Part shown: positions 42,814-51,285 of the stretch, in pieces
Numbering within the stretch: position 1 is the first letter of the stretch
How the letters are laid out: the number at the start of each line of letters is the position of its first letter
Assembly (NCBI GenBank): GCA_937879855.1
Contig: CALFMO010000009.1
Span: 186,001 to 250,000 of the forward strand
DNA length: 64,000 nt
DNA from: an uncultured Acidobacteriaceae bacterium
Lineage (GTDB): Bacteria > Acidobacteriota > Terriglobia > Terriglobales > Acidobacteriaceae
Reading direction: 5' to 3'
The notes under the pieces: generated by a model
What the model saw: only the letters and a program-made list of their open reading frames with translations
Database searches by the model: none
What the model was told of the DNA's origin: nothing
Position numbers and translations under genes: made by a program

Positions 42814-44160
42814 ATGCCGACCACTGAACGCGCAATCGCCGCCGCTCTCGATCTAGCCTACGTCCGCTCCCAATTCCCTTCGCTTTCCCAAACCGTCAAC
42901 GGCCACCCCGCCGCGTTCCTTGACGGACCCGGAGGAACGCAAGTCCCGGAGCGCGTGATAGACGCGATCTCCAACTACCTGCGCCGCGACAACGCCAACA
43001 CCGGCGGAGCCTATGCCACCAGCCGCCGCACCGACGCCATGATCGCCGAAGCGCGCAGCGCCATGGCCGACTTCCTGCACTGCGGCCCCGACGAAGTCGT
43101 CTTCGGTCCGAACATGACCACGCTAACTTATGCGATGAGCCGCGCCATCGGCCGCGAACTCACGCCGGGCGATGAAATCGTGGTCACCCGCCTTGATCAT
43201 GACGCCAATGTTTCGCCCTGGCTGCAAATGGCGGAAGATCGCGGCATTACTGTGAGGTGGGCAGAGATTCACGCCGAAGACTGCACCCTCGACATGCGCG
43301 ACCTGGTCTCAAAAATAAACGAGAAGACAAAGCTGGTCGCTGCCGGATACGCCTCGAACGCCGTCGGCACGATCAATCCGGTTAAGGAAATCGTTCGCCT
43401 CGCGCACGCCGTGGGAGCGCTCGCCTATATCGACGCGGTGCACTACGGCCCGCACGGTCTAATCGACGTCGCCGCGCTGGATTGTGATTTTCTGGCGTGC
43501 TCGACCTACAAATTTTTCGGCCCGCACATGGGTGCGCTCTTCGGCAAACGCGAGCACTTGCAACGCCTGCGCCCCTATAAGGTTCGCCCCAACACAAACG
43601 CGAGTCCAAATTGCTGGGAGTGGGGCACGCTCAACCACGAGTGCATCGCCGGCATCGCCGCCTGCGTGGAATACTTTGCCGACCTCGGACGCCGCGTTAT
43701 CGAAACATGTGGGGACAGCCGCCCTTCGACAGGCTCAGGGCAGGCTCCCGGCTGTCCGTCGAGCGAAGCTCGACAACTGCCCACAACCCGCCGCGCCGCC
43801 ATCGAAGCCGCCTACGAAGCCATCCACGAGCACGAAAGCGGTCTTCTGAAAAAAATGATGTCTGGCCTGGAACAAATTCCCGGCCTCAAAATCTATGGCA
43901 TTACCGATCCCAGGCGCTTCCACGAGCGCTGCGCGACCCTGGCGGTGCGGATCGAAAACCACACGCCCCTCGAACTCGCCACCAAACTCGGCGAGCGCGG
44001 CCTCTTCACCTGGGACGGCAACTATTATGCACTGAACCTGACCGAGCATCTCGATGTGGAAAAATCGGGCGGCTTCCTGCGCATCGGTCTCGTACACTAC
44101 AACACGGTGGAAGAGGTCGACCGCCTGCTCGCAGCGCTGCGCGAGATTGTTGGAGCGTAG
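42814..44160 (+). CDS. Class-V aminotransferase (cysteine desulfurase-like) with an in-frame repeat
   Basis: A 448-residue PLP enzyme of the SufS/IscS-like class V family. It begins near SLSQTVNGHPAAFLDGPGGT with NAISNYLRRDNAN-type text (DAISNYLRRDNANTGGAYAT). The PLP site is FLACSTYKFFGPHMGALFGK (Lys in STYKF). The C-terminal motif FTWDGNYYALNLTEHL is followed by GFLRIGLVHYNT. Around residues 302-325 the segment GDSRPSTGSGQAPGCPSSEA is encoded by a palindromic repeat (43711-43774) and is absent from the family as I know it. It may make a surface loop. The exact reaction is not clear. Confidence 0.85.
   Translation: MPTTERAIAAALDLAYVRSQFPSLSQTVNGHPAAFLDGPGGTQVPERVIDAISNYLRRDNANTGGAYATSRRTDAMIAEARSAMADFLHCGPDEVVFGPNMTTLTYAMSRAIGRELTPGDEIVVTRLDHDANVSPWLQMAEDRGITVRWAEIHAEDCTLDMRDLVSKINEKTKLVAAGYASNAVGTINPVKEIVRLAHAVGALAYIDAVHYGPHGLIDVAALDCDFLACSTYKFFGPHMGALFGKREHLQRLRPYKVRPNTNASPNCWEWGTLNHECIAGIAACVEYFADLGRRVIETCGDSRPSTGSGQAPGCPSSEARQLPTTRRAAIEAAYEAIHEHESGLLKKMMSGLEQIPGLKIYGITDPRRFHERCATLAVRIENHTPLELATKLGERGLFTWDGNYYALNLTEHLDVEKSGGFLRIGLVHYNTVEEVDRLLAALREIVGA
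43711..43774. repeat. Palindromic repeat inside the aminotransferase frame
   Basis: GGGGACAGCCG and CGGCTGTCC flank a CCTTCGACAGGCTCAGGGCA insert, and the companion hairpin GTCGAGCGAAGCTCGAC follows at 43758-43774. This is the same two-hairpin layout as the intergenic copies (33877, 13242), here translated without breaking the frame. Confidence 0.85.
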
Positions 44161-44202
44161 CGTCATCCGCGAAACATCTTTGTTTTCCCGGGAGAAAGTC
44201 TG

Positions 44203-44649
44203 ATGATTGGTAAGCTGGCAATCGTCGTATTATTCCTGGCATCAACTGTCATTGCGGCCGCCCAGAACGCGCCGGACGCTGCCGCCGACAAGAGCATGAT
44301 CCTGGCCCTGGAGAGTGCCTGGAACCAGGCGGAGATCCATCACGATGCCAATGCGGCCGCCGCCATCATGACCGACAATTTCATCAGCGTCGATCACCAC
44401 GGCACGCTTGAAACCAGGGCCCAGTATCTGGCCGGCGTCAAGGATCGCTCCTACCAACCCGAGGAGATCGCGAACTCCGATACCACCGTCTACCTCTACG
44501 GAGACGTCGCCATCGTGACCAGCGCCTATCGAACCAAAGGCACCGACGGCGGCAAACCGTTCGTCCATCACGGGCGCTTTACAGATACATGGGTGAAGAT
44601 CAAAGGCGAATGGAAATGCGCCGCGGATCAGGAAACCCTTATCCACTGA
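44203..44649 (+). CDS. Exported SnoaL/DUF4440-like protein
   Basis: A secreted 148-residue protein with the NTF2-like fold of the DUF4440 family. The signal peptide is MIGKLAIVVLFLASTVIAAA. The fold starts MILALESAWNQAEIHHDANA, then MTDNFISVDHHGTLETRAQY and VYLYGDVAIVTSAYRTKGTD, and ends DTWVKIKGEWKCAADQETLI. Such proteins are often small-ligand binders or subunits with no catalytic residues. Its role here is unknown. Confidence 0.85.
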   Translation: MIGKLAIVVLFLASTVIAAAQNAPDAAADKSMILALESAWNQAEIHHDANAAAAIMTDNFISVDHHGTLETRAQYLAGVKDRSYQPEEIANSDTTVYLYGDVAIVTSAYRTKGTDGGKPFVHHGRFTDTWVKIKGEWKCAADQETLIH

Positions 44650-44665
44650 GCTGAATAAGCATTGG

Positions 44666-44722
44666 GTCTTCTCGGCGTCCTCTGCGAATTCTCAGCGGCC
44701 TCGGCGGTTAAGAGCTTTTTCT
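44666..44722. repeat. CTCAGCGGCCTCGGCGGTTA repeat
   Basis: TTCTCGGCGTCCTCTGCGAA then TTCTCAGCGGCCTCGGCGGT and TAAGAGCTTTTTC, a copy of the family at 18512-18633. It lies between the SnoaL-like gene and the convergent zinc-ribbon gene. Confidence 0.75.
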
Positions 44723-44751
44723 ACCGCCCACGAGCGCTCAAAGGCGTCGCC

Positions 44752-45639
44752 CTAGAGATTTCCCATAATCTTCTTGCCGATTTCCGCCCCGCGCGTTCGC
44801 GCGTCGGGCACCCAGGTCGTCTCCAGATAGATCATCGCATCCCCCTTCAGCAGGTAGAAAGCATGCCCGAACGATCCAATCATCGCGTGGTCCCCTACGC
44901 CGGGTACTTCCTCGAACCCGGGCACAGCCGCCTGCACCAAACGAGCCCCCGACCAACTTTCCGCCGTCGCACCGCGCTGCACGGTGAACGCAAACACCCG
45001 CCCATCTTCCACCGGCTGAGTCAAGGCCAGAGTCTTCACGATGCCTTCCATCTTGTCCGTGTCTTTCAGCAGGGCTCCCAGATTGTCGTCCTTGGGACCA
45101 GGCCGCCGGTTTACCTCTTCCGTCTGCCGGCGGGCCTGCTCGGCCGCCATGCGCTGCAGTTGCGAGAATGCCTGCGCGTTCGTGTAGTAGGCACAACCGG
45201 GAGCGGACCCTTCCACAATTTCCGCGCTCTTCTCCACGGTCACCCCCAGCACCTGCTGCAAATCAGCCGTCGAGAGCAAGCGGCAGCTGTCGCCCTTCTG
45301 CACGACTTGGATCGGCTGGCTCGATTTGCCAGTCACGGCGGAGCTGTAGGCCGTGACTTTGTGTTTCACCCAGAACACGCCATAAGTAGCCGCTCCCACA
45401 CCAATCAAAAACAGAAGCACCAGCACTCCGCCCACAATCGCCAGTGCTTTCCCTAGTCCCGAGCCCTTGGCTGCGGTCGCGGCACTCGGGCTTGCGGAAG
45501 CTGCCGACTGAACGGACGCGGCCGACGATACAACCGGCGACGCAACGGACGCGCCCGGCTGCGGCACCGCTCGAGCGCCACACTTGTTACAGAACGCGCC
45601 TGTCATCGGCGATCCACAACTCACACAAAATGCCGGCAT
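44752..45639 (-). CDS. Zinc-ribbon membrane protein with exposed C-terminal domain
   Basis: A 295-residue protein starting MPAFCVSCGSPMTGAFCNKC, a typical zinc ribbon (CxxC...CxxC). A low-complexity Ala/Ser segment then leads to one membrane helix (GKALAIVGGVLVLLFLIGVG). The rest (DSCRLLSTADLQQVLGVTVE, MEGIVKTLALTQPVEDGRVF) should lie outside the membrane. GGAGG seven bases before ATG 45639 sets the start. The C-terminal domain is not one I can name; its DLQQVLG pattern resembles proteins of unknown function. Confidence 0.8.
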   Translation of the reverse strand: MPAFCVSCGSPMTGAFCNKCGARAVPQPGASVASPVVSSAASVQSAASASPSAATAAKGSGLGKALAIVGGVLVLLFLIGVGAATYGVFWVKHKVTAYSSAVTGKSSQPIQVVQKGDSCRLLSTADLQQVLGVTVEKSAEIVEGSAPGCAYYTNAQAFSQLQRMAAEQARRQTEEVNRRPGPKDDNLGALLKDTDKMEGIVKTLALTQPVEDGRVFAFTVQRGATAESWSGARLVQAAVPGFEEVPGVGDHAMIGSFGHAFYLLKGDAMIYLETTWVPDARTRGAEIGKKIMGNL

Positions 45640-45780
45640 ATAGTTCCTCCTCGCCAAGATGCGCAGTAGTGTGAATTTCACCCCAGATGTAATTACATCC
45701 CCGCCCCCGGGTTGATTGCGGGGGCCCATTTTACTCTTGTCGGAATCCACTTCAAGCGGAATTTCGCCCAAACACACGAC

Positions 45781-45802
45781 GGCCCGGGACGCATCCCGGG
45801 CC
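45781..45802. terminator. Strong hairpin, GGCCCGGGA stem, possible terminator
   Basis: GGCCCGGGACGCATCCCGGG continues CC: a perfect 9-bp stem with a 4-base loop, between the coiled-coil gene (ending 45866) and the zinc-ribbon gene (starting 45639). It lacks a clear T-run on either strand, so the terminator role is only likely. Confidence 0.5.
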
Positions 45803-45865
45803 ATTAATAAAATCAATCCTCACGCCGCAAGGCATGGGAAAACGCGATAAATCCCTTTCATTCTT

Positions 45866-46129
45866 CTACGGCCAGCGTTTGGACGTGTCTTCCCATCCGG
45901 CAGCACGCACCGGTTGCGGGGCGGGAATCGACGGTGAGGACGGAACTGGAATGCGAGCCGTAGGCTGCGGTCCATTCACCGCGGTCGCCAGCACAGGCTT
46001 TACCGCGTCTGATAGTGCTTCTTTTTCCTCCGAAAGCAGCGGAGCTACGAGTCGCAAAGCCTCCACTTCCTTCTCCAGACGCGTCAGTTCCATCTCTTTC
46101 TGGCGCAATACTTCATAGACATTCTTCAT
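45866..46129 (-). CDS. Small coiled-coil protein, unknown function
   Basis: An 87-residue protein: MKNVYEVLRQKEMELTRLEK and EVEALRLVAPLLSEEKEAL form a clear heptad coiled coil, followed by a Pro-rich tail (VNGPQPTARIPVPSSPS) and a final WEDTSKRWP. I use ATG 46129, with AGGTG eight bases upstream; ATG 46135 is also possible. I do not recognise a named family. It lies between two other single genes on the same strand. Confidence 0.65.
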   Translation of the reverse strand: MKNVYEVLRQKEMELTRLEKEVEALRLVAPLLSEEKEALSDAVKPVLATAVNGPQPTARIPVPSSPSIPAPQPVRAAGWEDTSKRWP

Positions 46130-46248
46130 GACCATGGCACCTATTGGTTGGTTTGTAGCTTGCAAGCTTCTTCGCACTTTAACAGACTGGACCCTGTTGT
46201 CAAGGGTTTAGGCACCCATGTTGGGGTAAAGCACGTTGGTATGTCGCT

Positions 46249-47985
46249 TTAGCGGAGCAGCAAGACCGCCACAGCAGCAATAGCCGCCACCAGCAGAACT
46301 GCAGCCATTACATACTTGTTCGCCGAGAACCAAGATTGGGAAGTTGCGATTCCGGCGCTGAACACAAAGTCAGAGGACGATTTTCCCGTCTGCTCTGGTT
46401 TTGACGGCTCTGGCAGCGCGGAAGCACTCGCGCCGCGCACGGCTACCGCTGGCCGAGCCGTAACCGCGCTCGCTTCGTTCACCGCAACCGGCGCTGGGTC
46501 GCCGGCAGCCGAGACGGATGCTCCGCGCGGCAAGGAAGCGGCGCCGCTTGCAGCCGCTGTCTGAGCTGCCGCGAAAGCCCGTGCTTCCCTCGGCAATGCA
46601 GCAGGAGCGGCCGACACCGTCGCAGCCTGGCGAGCCCCGCCCCCGGGGGGAACTCGCAGTTGCCCACGCCACTTCTTCTCCTCACATTCCACGCAAAGCA
46701 CGCGCCCGGCAGAAATCGGGAAGCCGCAAGCCTCGCACTTGCGCAGCCCGCGCAATCCCGGGGGAACGTGGCTGCGGTCGGCCTCTTCCGCCGGGCCGGT
46801 CTCCCCGACAGAATTCGGCGCTGCCGACCAGAACGTCGGCTTCTTGGTCGGGGCCGTCTCCAATGGTGCGGGCCCAATCTGCGCGGCCGGCAACGCGGGC
46901 AGCGAAATGGTTTCGGGCGTAATCGCCTTTGGCGCATCCATTGCTGCGGCAGCATTTTCTGGGGCAGCCGCCTTCGCTTCGACCGGACCCGGAACAATAC
47001 TCCCAGCGATCACCGGCGTTGGCTCAGTAGGCGCTGGAACAGCATTTTCAGCGATGAGCGTTTTTAGCTCTGGTGGCGCGGAAGCCTTCTCAGCAACCAC
47101 CGATTTCGAATCTGCCGGAGCCGCTACAACCGCTCCCATGGTCACCCCTACCTGCTCGGCTTGCGGCAGCGTTGGACTTTGCGTCAAATGTTCTTGAGTT
47201 CCGCCTGCCAAAGGCTTAGCGAGGGCCTCAATCGCTGGGCTGTAAACCGAGGGCCCCGATTCCGGCTCTTTCACAAAAACTTCATCCAAAACCAGATCGT
47301 CCAGATTCAGTGCTTCCGCCAACAAATCTCCCGCAACCAACTCCGGCCCTTCCAAGACTCCATCTTCCTCCGCTTCACCAGTGTCGATAGCTGGCACGGA
47401 GAGCTCGGCCGCCTTCAGCCGTTCCGGCAGATGCTCCGAGGCTTCGGCCAGCCGGACTGCGGTTTCAACCATCTCGCTCAGCCGCTGCACAGCGGAAAGA
47501 TCGCGCTCGCCGAAGGCATTTACCTGCCCTGAGAAAAGTTCGAAAACGCCCAGCACGCCGTCGTCATTTACCACCGGCATCACTACGACCGAGGCGATTC
47601 CCAGTTGGCGGCAGACTTCGCGATTCACCCGCACGTCGCGCTCGGCATCGTCACATCGGAGCGCTTGGCGCGTGCGCACGCTTTCACCCGAGAGTCCGAA
47701 TTCGGTGGAAAGGAGCGCTCCCAGTTCCGGCGCGGTCGACCCCGTGCTGGCGCGGCACAGCATGTCATTCTTGCCGTCGCGGCGCAGGGCGATGGCCGCT
47801 CCCGTGGCGCCCGTGATGTATTGCGCCCGGTTGGCCAGCAACTGCAGGGCGGCGTCCAGATCCCGCCGCGCCATCTCGGCCACCGTATTTCCGCCATCTC
47901 CTGCCGGAAAAAGCGCCTTGGACGCAGAACTAGCCGGAGCACTAAGGCCCGACGACGCCTGATCCCGACGTAAGTACGGTTCCAT
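46249..47985 (-). CDS. GAF-domain protein with zinc ribbon and C-terminal membrane anchor
   Basis: A 578-residue protein with three parts. Residues about 39-190 form a GAF domain (LDAALQLLANRAQYITGATG, AAIALRRDGKNDMLCRASTG, VVVMPVVNDDGVLGVFELFS). About 220 residues of Ala/Pro/Glu-rich disordered linker follow. Next is a zinc ribbon, CEACGFPISAGRVLCVECEE, near residues 425-445. The last residues KYVMAAVLLVAAIAAVAVLL form a tail-anchor helix. The GAF part may bind a small ligand or sense redox or light. No catalytic output domain is present, so it is a sensor or scaffold. Confidence 0.8.
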   Translation of the reverse strand: MEPYLRRDQASSGLSAPASSASKALFPAGDGGNTVAEMARRDLDAALQLLANRAQYITGATGAAIALRRDGKNDMLCRASTGSTAPELGALLSTEFGLSGESVRTRQALRCDDAERDVRVNREVCRQLGIASVVVMPVVNDDGVLGVFELFSGQVNAFGERDLSAVQRLSEMVETAVRLAEASEHLPERLKAAELSVPAIDTGEAEEDGVLEGPELVAGDLLAEALNLDDLVLDEVFVKEPESGPSVYSPAIEALAKPLAGGTQEHLTQSPTLPQAEQVGVTMGAVVAAPADSKSVVAEKASAPPELKTLIAENAVPAPTEPTPVIAGSIVPGPVEAKAAAPENAAAAMDAPKAITPETISLPALPAAQIGPAPLETAPTKKPTFWSAAPNSVGETGPAEEADRSHVPPGLRGLRKCEACGFPISAGRVLCVECEEKKWRGQLRVPPGGGARQAATVSAAPAALPREARAFAAAQTAAASGAASLPRGASVSAAGDPAPVAVNEASAVTARPAVAVRGASASALPEPSKPEQTGKSSSDFVFSAGIATSQSWFSANKYVMAAVLLVAAIAAVAVLLLR

Positions 47986-48161
47986 AATCCAGTACCGCCA
48001 TCCCTGAAATTTGACAGATGGGGACGCAATACTCCCGTTCTGTTTAAGTTAAAAGGATGTGGTAATTGGAGTCTCGCTCGCAGAGAGCGGAGTGTCAAGA
48101 AATTCTCCGCGCGGAAGTGCTAAGCCAAAAGTGTCGCGGCCGAGATGTTGCTGGCAACGTC

Positions 48162-48563
48162 CTACTTCCGCCGACGCTGCAGCGCAGACTGCGCCAACCG
48201 GTTGGCCTCGGCGTTATTTTCCCGCGGCACGTGCGAGATGGAAAACTTCAATGCTCGCGCCAGCTTGCGGCACGTCCAGTGCAGGGAATAGAGCCGCGGA
48301 CTGCGGCACACATACTCCCCCGTCATCTGCCTGACCATCACTTCAGAATCGGAATAGACGTGCAGCTTCTGGGCTTTGAGCGAAACCGCGTACTGCAGGG
48401 CTTCCATCAGGGCGGCGTACTCGGCTACGTTGTTGTCCTGATGGCCGATCCACTTCGCGATGCGCACCGGGCCGCTGGCGCAGCCGCTGATAATGACCCC
48501 AATGCCCGACGGCCCCGGATTTCCCAGGCAACCGCCGTCCACATAGGCCACAAGTTCGGGCAT
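48162..48563 (-). CDS. RNase HI-like protein with an altered final catalytic residue
   Basis: A 133-residue protein of the short RNase HI-like (YpdQ-type) family. The first two acidic residues are in LVAYVDGGCLGNPGPSGIG (Asp9) and DNNVAEYAALMEALQYA (Glu), and the third is in HVYSDSEVMVRQM (Asp). At the expected fourth Asp site the sequence reads PRENNAEANRLAQSAL, with Asn where Asp is normal (AD-x-LA). ATG 48563 is used. It may keep weak activity or bind RNA-DNA hybrids only. Confidence 0.85.
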   Translation of the reverse strand: MPELVAYVDGGCLGNPGPSGIGVIISGCASGPVRIAKWIGHQDNNVAEYAALMEALQYAVSLKAQKLHVYSDSEVMVRQMTGEYVCRSPRLYSLHWTCRKLARALKFSISHVPRENNAEANRLAQSALQRRRK

Positions 48564-48786
48564 CACGACTTTTGCTTCTGTTTGCAAGATGCGCTCATCC
48601 CGTTACTGCGTCAAGATGATTATTTGATTCCCTTTCATCGTTTTGCAGTTGACCTGAGGCTTGTGCATTTTTATGTGCAAAAGAGGGATAAATTCCCAGT
48701 ACTTGGGAATAAGGTTCTACCTTACAGCACTTTGCGTTTTGCATTTTTCACAGCTTGGCGGCGGGCCGTTGCACCAAAAGTTTGCG

Positions 48787-48814
48787 TTGACTTTTGTGAA
48801 CGCTCTGTTAAGTT
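48787..48814 (+). promoter_or_regulatory. Likely sigma-70-type promoter upstream of a structured region
   Basis: TTGACT at 48787-48792 and TAAGTT at 48809-48814 with a 16-base spacer, a fair match to the sigma-70 consensus. Transcription would start near 48821. Confidence 0.45.
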
Positions 48815-48820
48815 AGCTTG

Positions 48821-49033
48821 CGTCGACGGTCGAAAGGGTTGGCACAATAATACTGAGCCGATCCGAAGTAGACTGAGTGATCAGCCGGGCGGGGCAACCT
48901 GCAAGGCGACCAGACCTGAAAAAACCGACGGCTCTGCGAGGGGTAGTCGGGGTTTGGAACTGCGAAAGCAGTGATCGCATCAAGGGGTCGTGACGGTACA
49001 TGCCTCCACGTCGTTAGCTCCCTCGCAGGAGCT
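48821..49033 (+). ncRNA. Candidate structured non-coding RNA
   Basis: A roughly 210-base region with several clear stems and no coding signal. ACTGC-GAAA-GCAGT (48959-48972) has a GNRA tetraloop. CCAGACC (about 48910-48916) can pair with GGTTTGG, enclosing CCGAC/GTCGG. AGCTCC-CTCGCA-GGAGCT (49016-49033) closes the 3' end. A partial long-range pairing links GCGTCG near 48821 with the CGTCG near 49009. I could not match it to a known class such as RNase P, SRP, tmRNA or a riboswitch; size is compatible with 6S-like RNA, but the evidence is thin. Confidence 0.35.
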
Positions 49034-49452
49034 GGCGGCTAGAGCATAACCAATGTCACGGCCCTTTCAATTTTTTCCCACTTCCTTCGATTCTGATCCC
49101 GCCCACAAAGTTGAACATCCACCATTGCAATAGCAAGGAGCTTGCACCATCAGTTCGCGACCGCGAGCATTAGCGTCCACGGCTTGGGCCATTTGTGCGC
49201 GGATTGAACGCGAGACCGGCCAGGCCAAGGTCGGGCTGTTCCAGGATCGGCGAGCAAAGGCCAAAAATAGCGGTCAGGGTGGCGATGAGCGGACAAGAAA
49301 CGAGCTTGTCTCTGAGTCTGCTCACGAGGAGAAACTTGGGACATGTTGGAGAGCATTTTCCTGCAAAACCCAAACCGCGGCAAGAACTTGCCCGGAGTTG
49401 CTGCAGGAAAGACCCGATGCCATTTTATAACTGTTCGAATTAATGGTTATGC

Positions 49453-51144
49453 TTGGCTGCGTTGTCCCCATTGCCGCCACCGGGTCCGCCGCCGCAGGTT
49501 CCGGGCGGCCGAATCCTTCCTATACGATCCAGACGCCGACGGTGGCCTTGGATCGTCGGAATCCTCGCTATCATTCTTGCGGTTGCGGTGGTATGCGTCC
49601 GTGTCGTGATCGTGCGGGCGCAGCCCATTCTGCGGGCGCGCGTGATTGACACGCTATCGGCTCGCTTTCACAGCCGGGTTGAACTCGCCGAACTTCACGT
49701 TTGGGTAGCGGATGGTGTGCACGTGGATGGAAAGGGCCTGAGAATCTATGGCGCCACCGATCCGAACCGGTGGCAAACGGGCGTCCAGCCATTGCTAGAG
49801 GTAGAAGAATTCCGCTTTCAGACGGCGCTGCGCAGCTTGTTTCGCGAGCCCATGCACGTAGACATCGTTTATGTGGACGGGCTGACGGTGAACATTCCTC
49901 CGACCAACGATCGCAAGGAACTGGCGGGGTTGCGGCAGCAAGAGCGCAAGATGAGGATGAGAATCGCCGTCGACCGGTTCGTTTGCGCGAATACGACCCT
50001 CATCATCAACACGCCGAAGGCAAACAAGCCGCCACTGGAATTCGACATCAGCGATCTGCGGATGAAAGAAATCGGTCCGGGACAGCCTCTACGTTTCGAT
50101 GCTACGCTGATCAATCCCAAGCCAGTGGGTGATATCCATTCGAAGGGCCAGTTCGGACCGTTAAATGAGAAAAAACCGCGCGATACCGCTGTAACTGGCG
50201 ACTATTCCTTCACCAACGCGAATCTGGGGACGCTGCGGGGCATCGGGGGGATTCTCTCCTCCACGGGAAGCTACGGGGGAACTCTCGGACGCATTGAGGT
50301 GGAAGGGCAGACCGATACACCTGATTTTCAAATCGCGGTAAGCGGCCATCCCGTCCCGCTACACACGGAGTTTCACGCGATTGTAGATGGCACCGACGGA
50401 GATACGTATCTCAATCCGGTGAAGGCCACGGTGTTGCACTCTTCATTTACGGCGAGTGGAAAAATCGTGCGTATGAAGAGTCCGCACGGCCACGACGTGG
50501 AGCTCAATGTTGTGCTCGGCCGCGCCCGCATTGAAGATTTGCTGCAGCTTGGAGTCAAGACTGAGCCGCCAATCATGACAGGCACGGTCCAGATGAAGAC
50601 CAAGCTTAACCTGCCGCCAGGCGCGGAGGACATCGCCAATCGCCTGCAGCTGGCAGGCAACTTTGAAATACCGGCGGCTCATTTCACCAGTGAAAAGATT
50701 CAAGACCGGATCGATTCTCTGAGCGTACGCAGCCGCGGCAAGCGGGCCGTGCGGGGGGGAGCCGACCCAGTCGTGACTTCGGACTTGCAGGGAAGTTTTG
50801 CGCTGAGCCAGGGCATTCTCTCTTTTTCCCATCTTCATTTCCTGATTCCCGGCACGCACGCGGATATGACGGGGCAGTATAGCCTCGATGGCAATACTTT
50901 TGATTTTCACGGCAGGCTCAGATTGGACGCGAAGCTCTCGCAGATGACGACAGGCTGGAAATCGATTCTGCTGAAGCCCGTCGATCCCTTCTTCAGCAAG
51001 CACGGAGCGGGCACCGAACTCCCCTTCAAGATTACCGGGACTCGTGAGGCCCCGCGTTTCGGGCTTGACTTCCATCACAAAGACGATCATTCCAAAGAAG
51101 ACCATGCTACGCAGCGCGGCGAGCAGGCCGTTGCCGCGCGCTAG
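49453..51144 (+). CDS. AsmA-like inner-membrane-anchored protein
   Basis: A 563-residue protein with one N-terminal helix (WPWIVGILAIILAVAVVCV) and a large periplasmic part. VRVVIVRAQPILRARVIDTL and VELAELHVWVADGVHVDGKG and later FSHLHFLIPGTHADMTGQYS with YDTFDFHGRL-type text (LDGNTFDFHGRLRLD) are the AsmA-like pattern of TamB/AsmA relatives, thought to help lipid transfer between membranes. The start is a TTG at 49453; no strong ribosome binding site is visible, so the start is uncertain. No outer-membrane partner gene is near. Confidence 0.8.
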   Translation: MAALSPLPPPGPPPQVPGGRILPIRSRRRRWPWIVGILAIILAVAVVCVRVVIVRAQPILRARVIDTLSARFHSRVELAELHVWVADGVHVDGKGLRIYGATDPNRWQTGVQPLLEVEEFRFQTALRSLFREPMHVDIVYVDGLTVNIPPTNDRKELAGLRQQERKMRMRIAVDRFVCANTTLIINTPKANKPPLEFDISDLRMKEIGPGQPLRFDATLINPKPVGDIHSKGQFGPLNEKKPRDTAVTGDYSFTNANLGTLRGIGGILSSTGSYGGTLGRIEVEGQTDTPDFQIAVSGHPVPLHTEFHAIVDGTDGDTYLNPVKATVLHSSFTASGKIVRMKSPHGHDVELNVVLGRARIEDLLQLGVKTEPPIMTGTVQMKTKLNLPPGAEDIANRLQLAGNFEIPAAHFTSEKIQDRIDSLSVRSRGKRAVRGGADPVVTSDLQGSFALSQGILSFSHLHFLIPGTHADMTGQYSLDGNTFDFHGRLRLDAKLSQMTTGWKSILLKPVDPFFSKHGAGTELPFKITGTREAPRFGLDFHHKDDHSKEDHATQRGEQAVAAR

Positions 51145-51285
51145 TATTTGCGCCGCGATTTGCTTCGCGCAGAATTCATACAGCATCCGGGGTATTGATT
51201 GCGGCGTATGAGCGACATAGTTTTCGAAAAGAACCCAGCGCTGACACTCCGCTTCATCGCTGGAGATCACAAAAGGAGGGACAAG

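Larger units (their letters stand above)
48588..49452. other. Long non-coding interval, 865 bases
   Basis: No reading frame here looks real; the longer frames (for example 48813-49001, 49195-49443) have random composition. Between 48787 and 49033 it holds a sigma-70-like promoter and a structured region described in the next two entries. From about 49040 to 49450 I see nothing clear. Confidence 0.55.

Noticed and set aside
43711..43774. Treating the aminotransferase as a pseudogene because of the repeat
   Set aside because: The frame is kept and all catalytic motifs before and after it are intact, so it is better read as an in-frame insertion.
48821..49033. Calling the structured region a riboswitch, RNase P, SRP or tmRNA
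   Set aside because: None of the conserved cores I know for those classes is visible; only a candidate label is justified.
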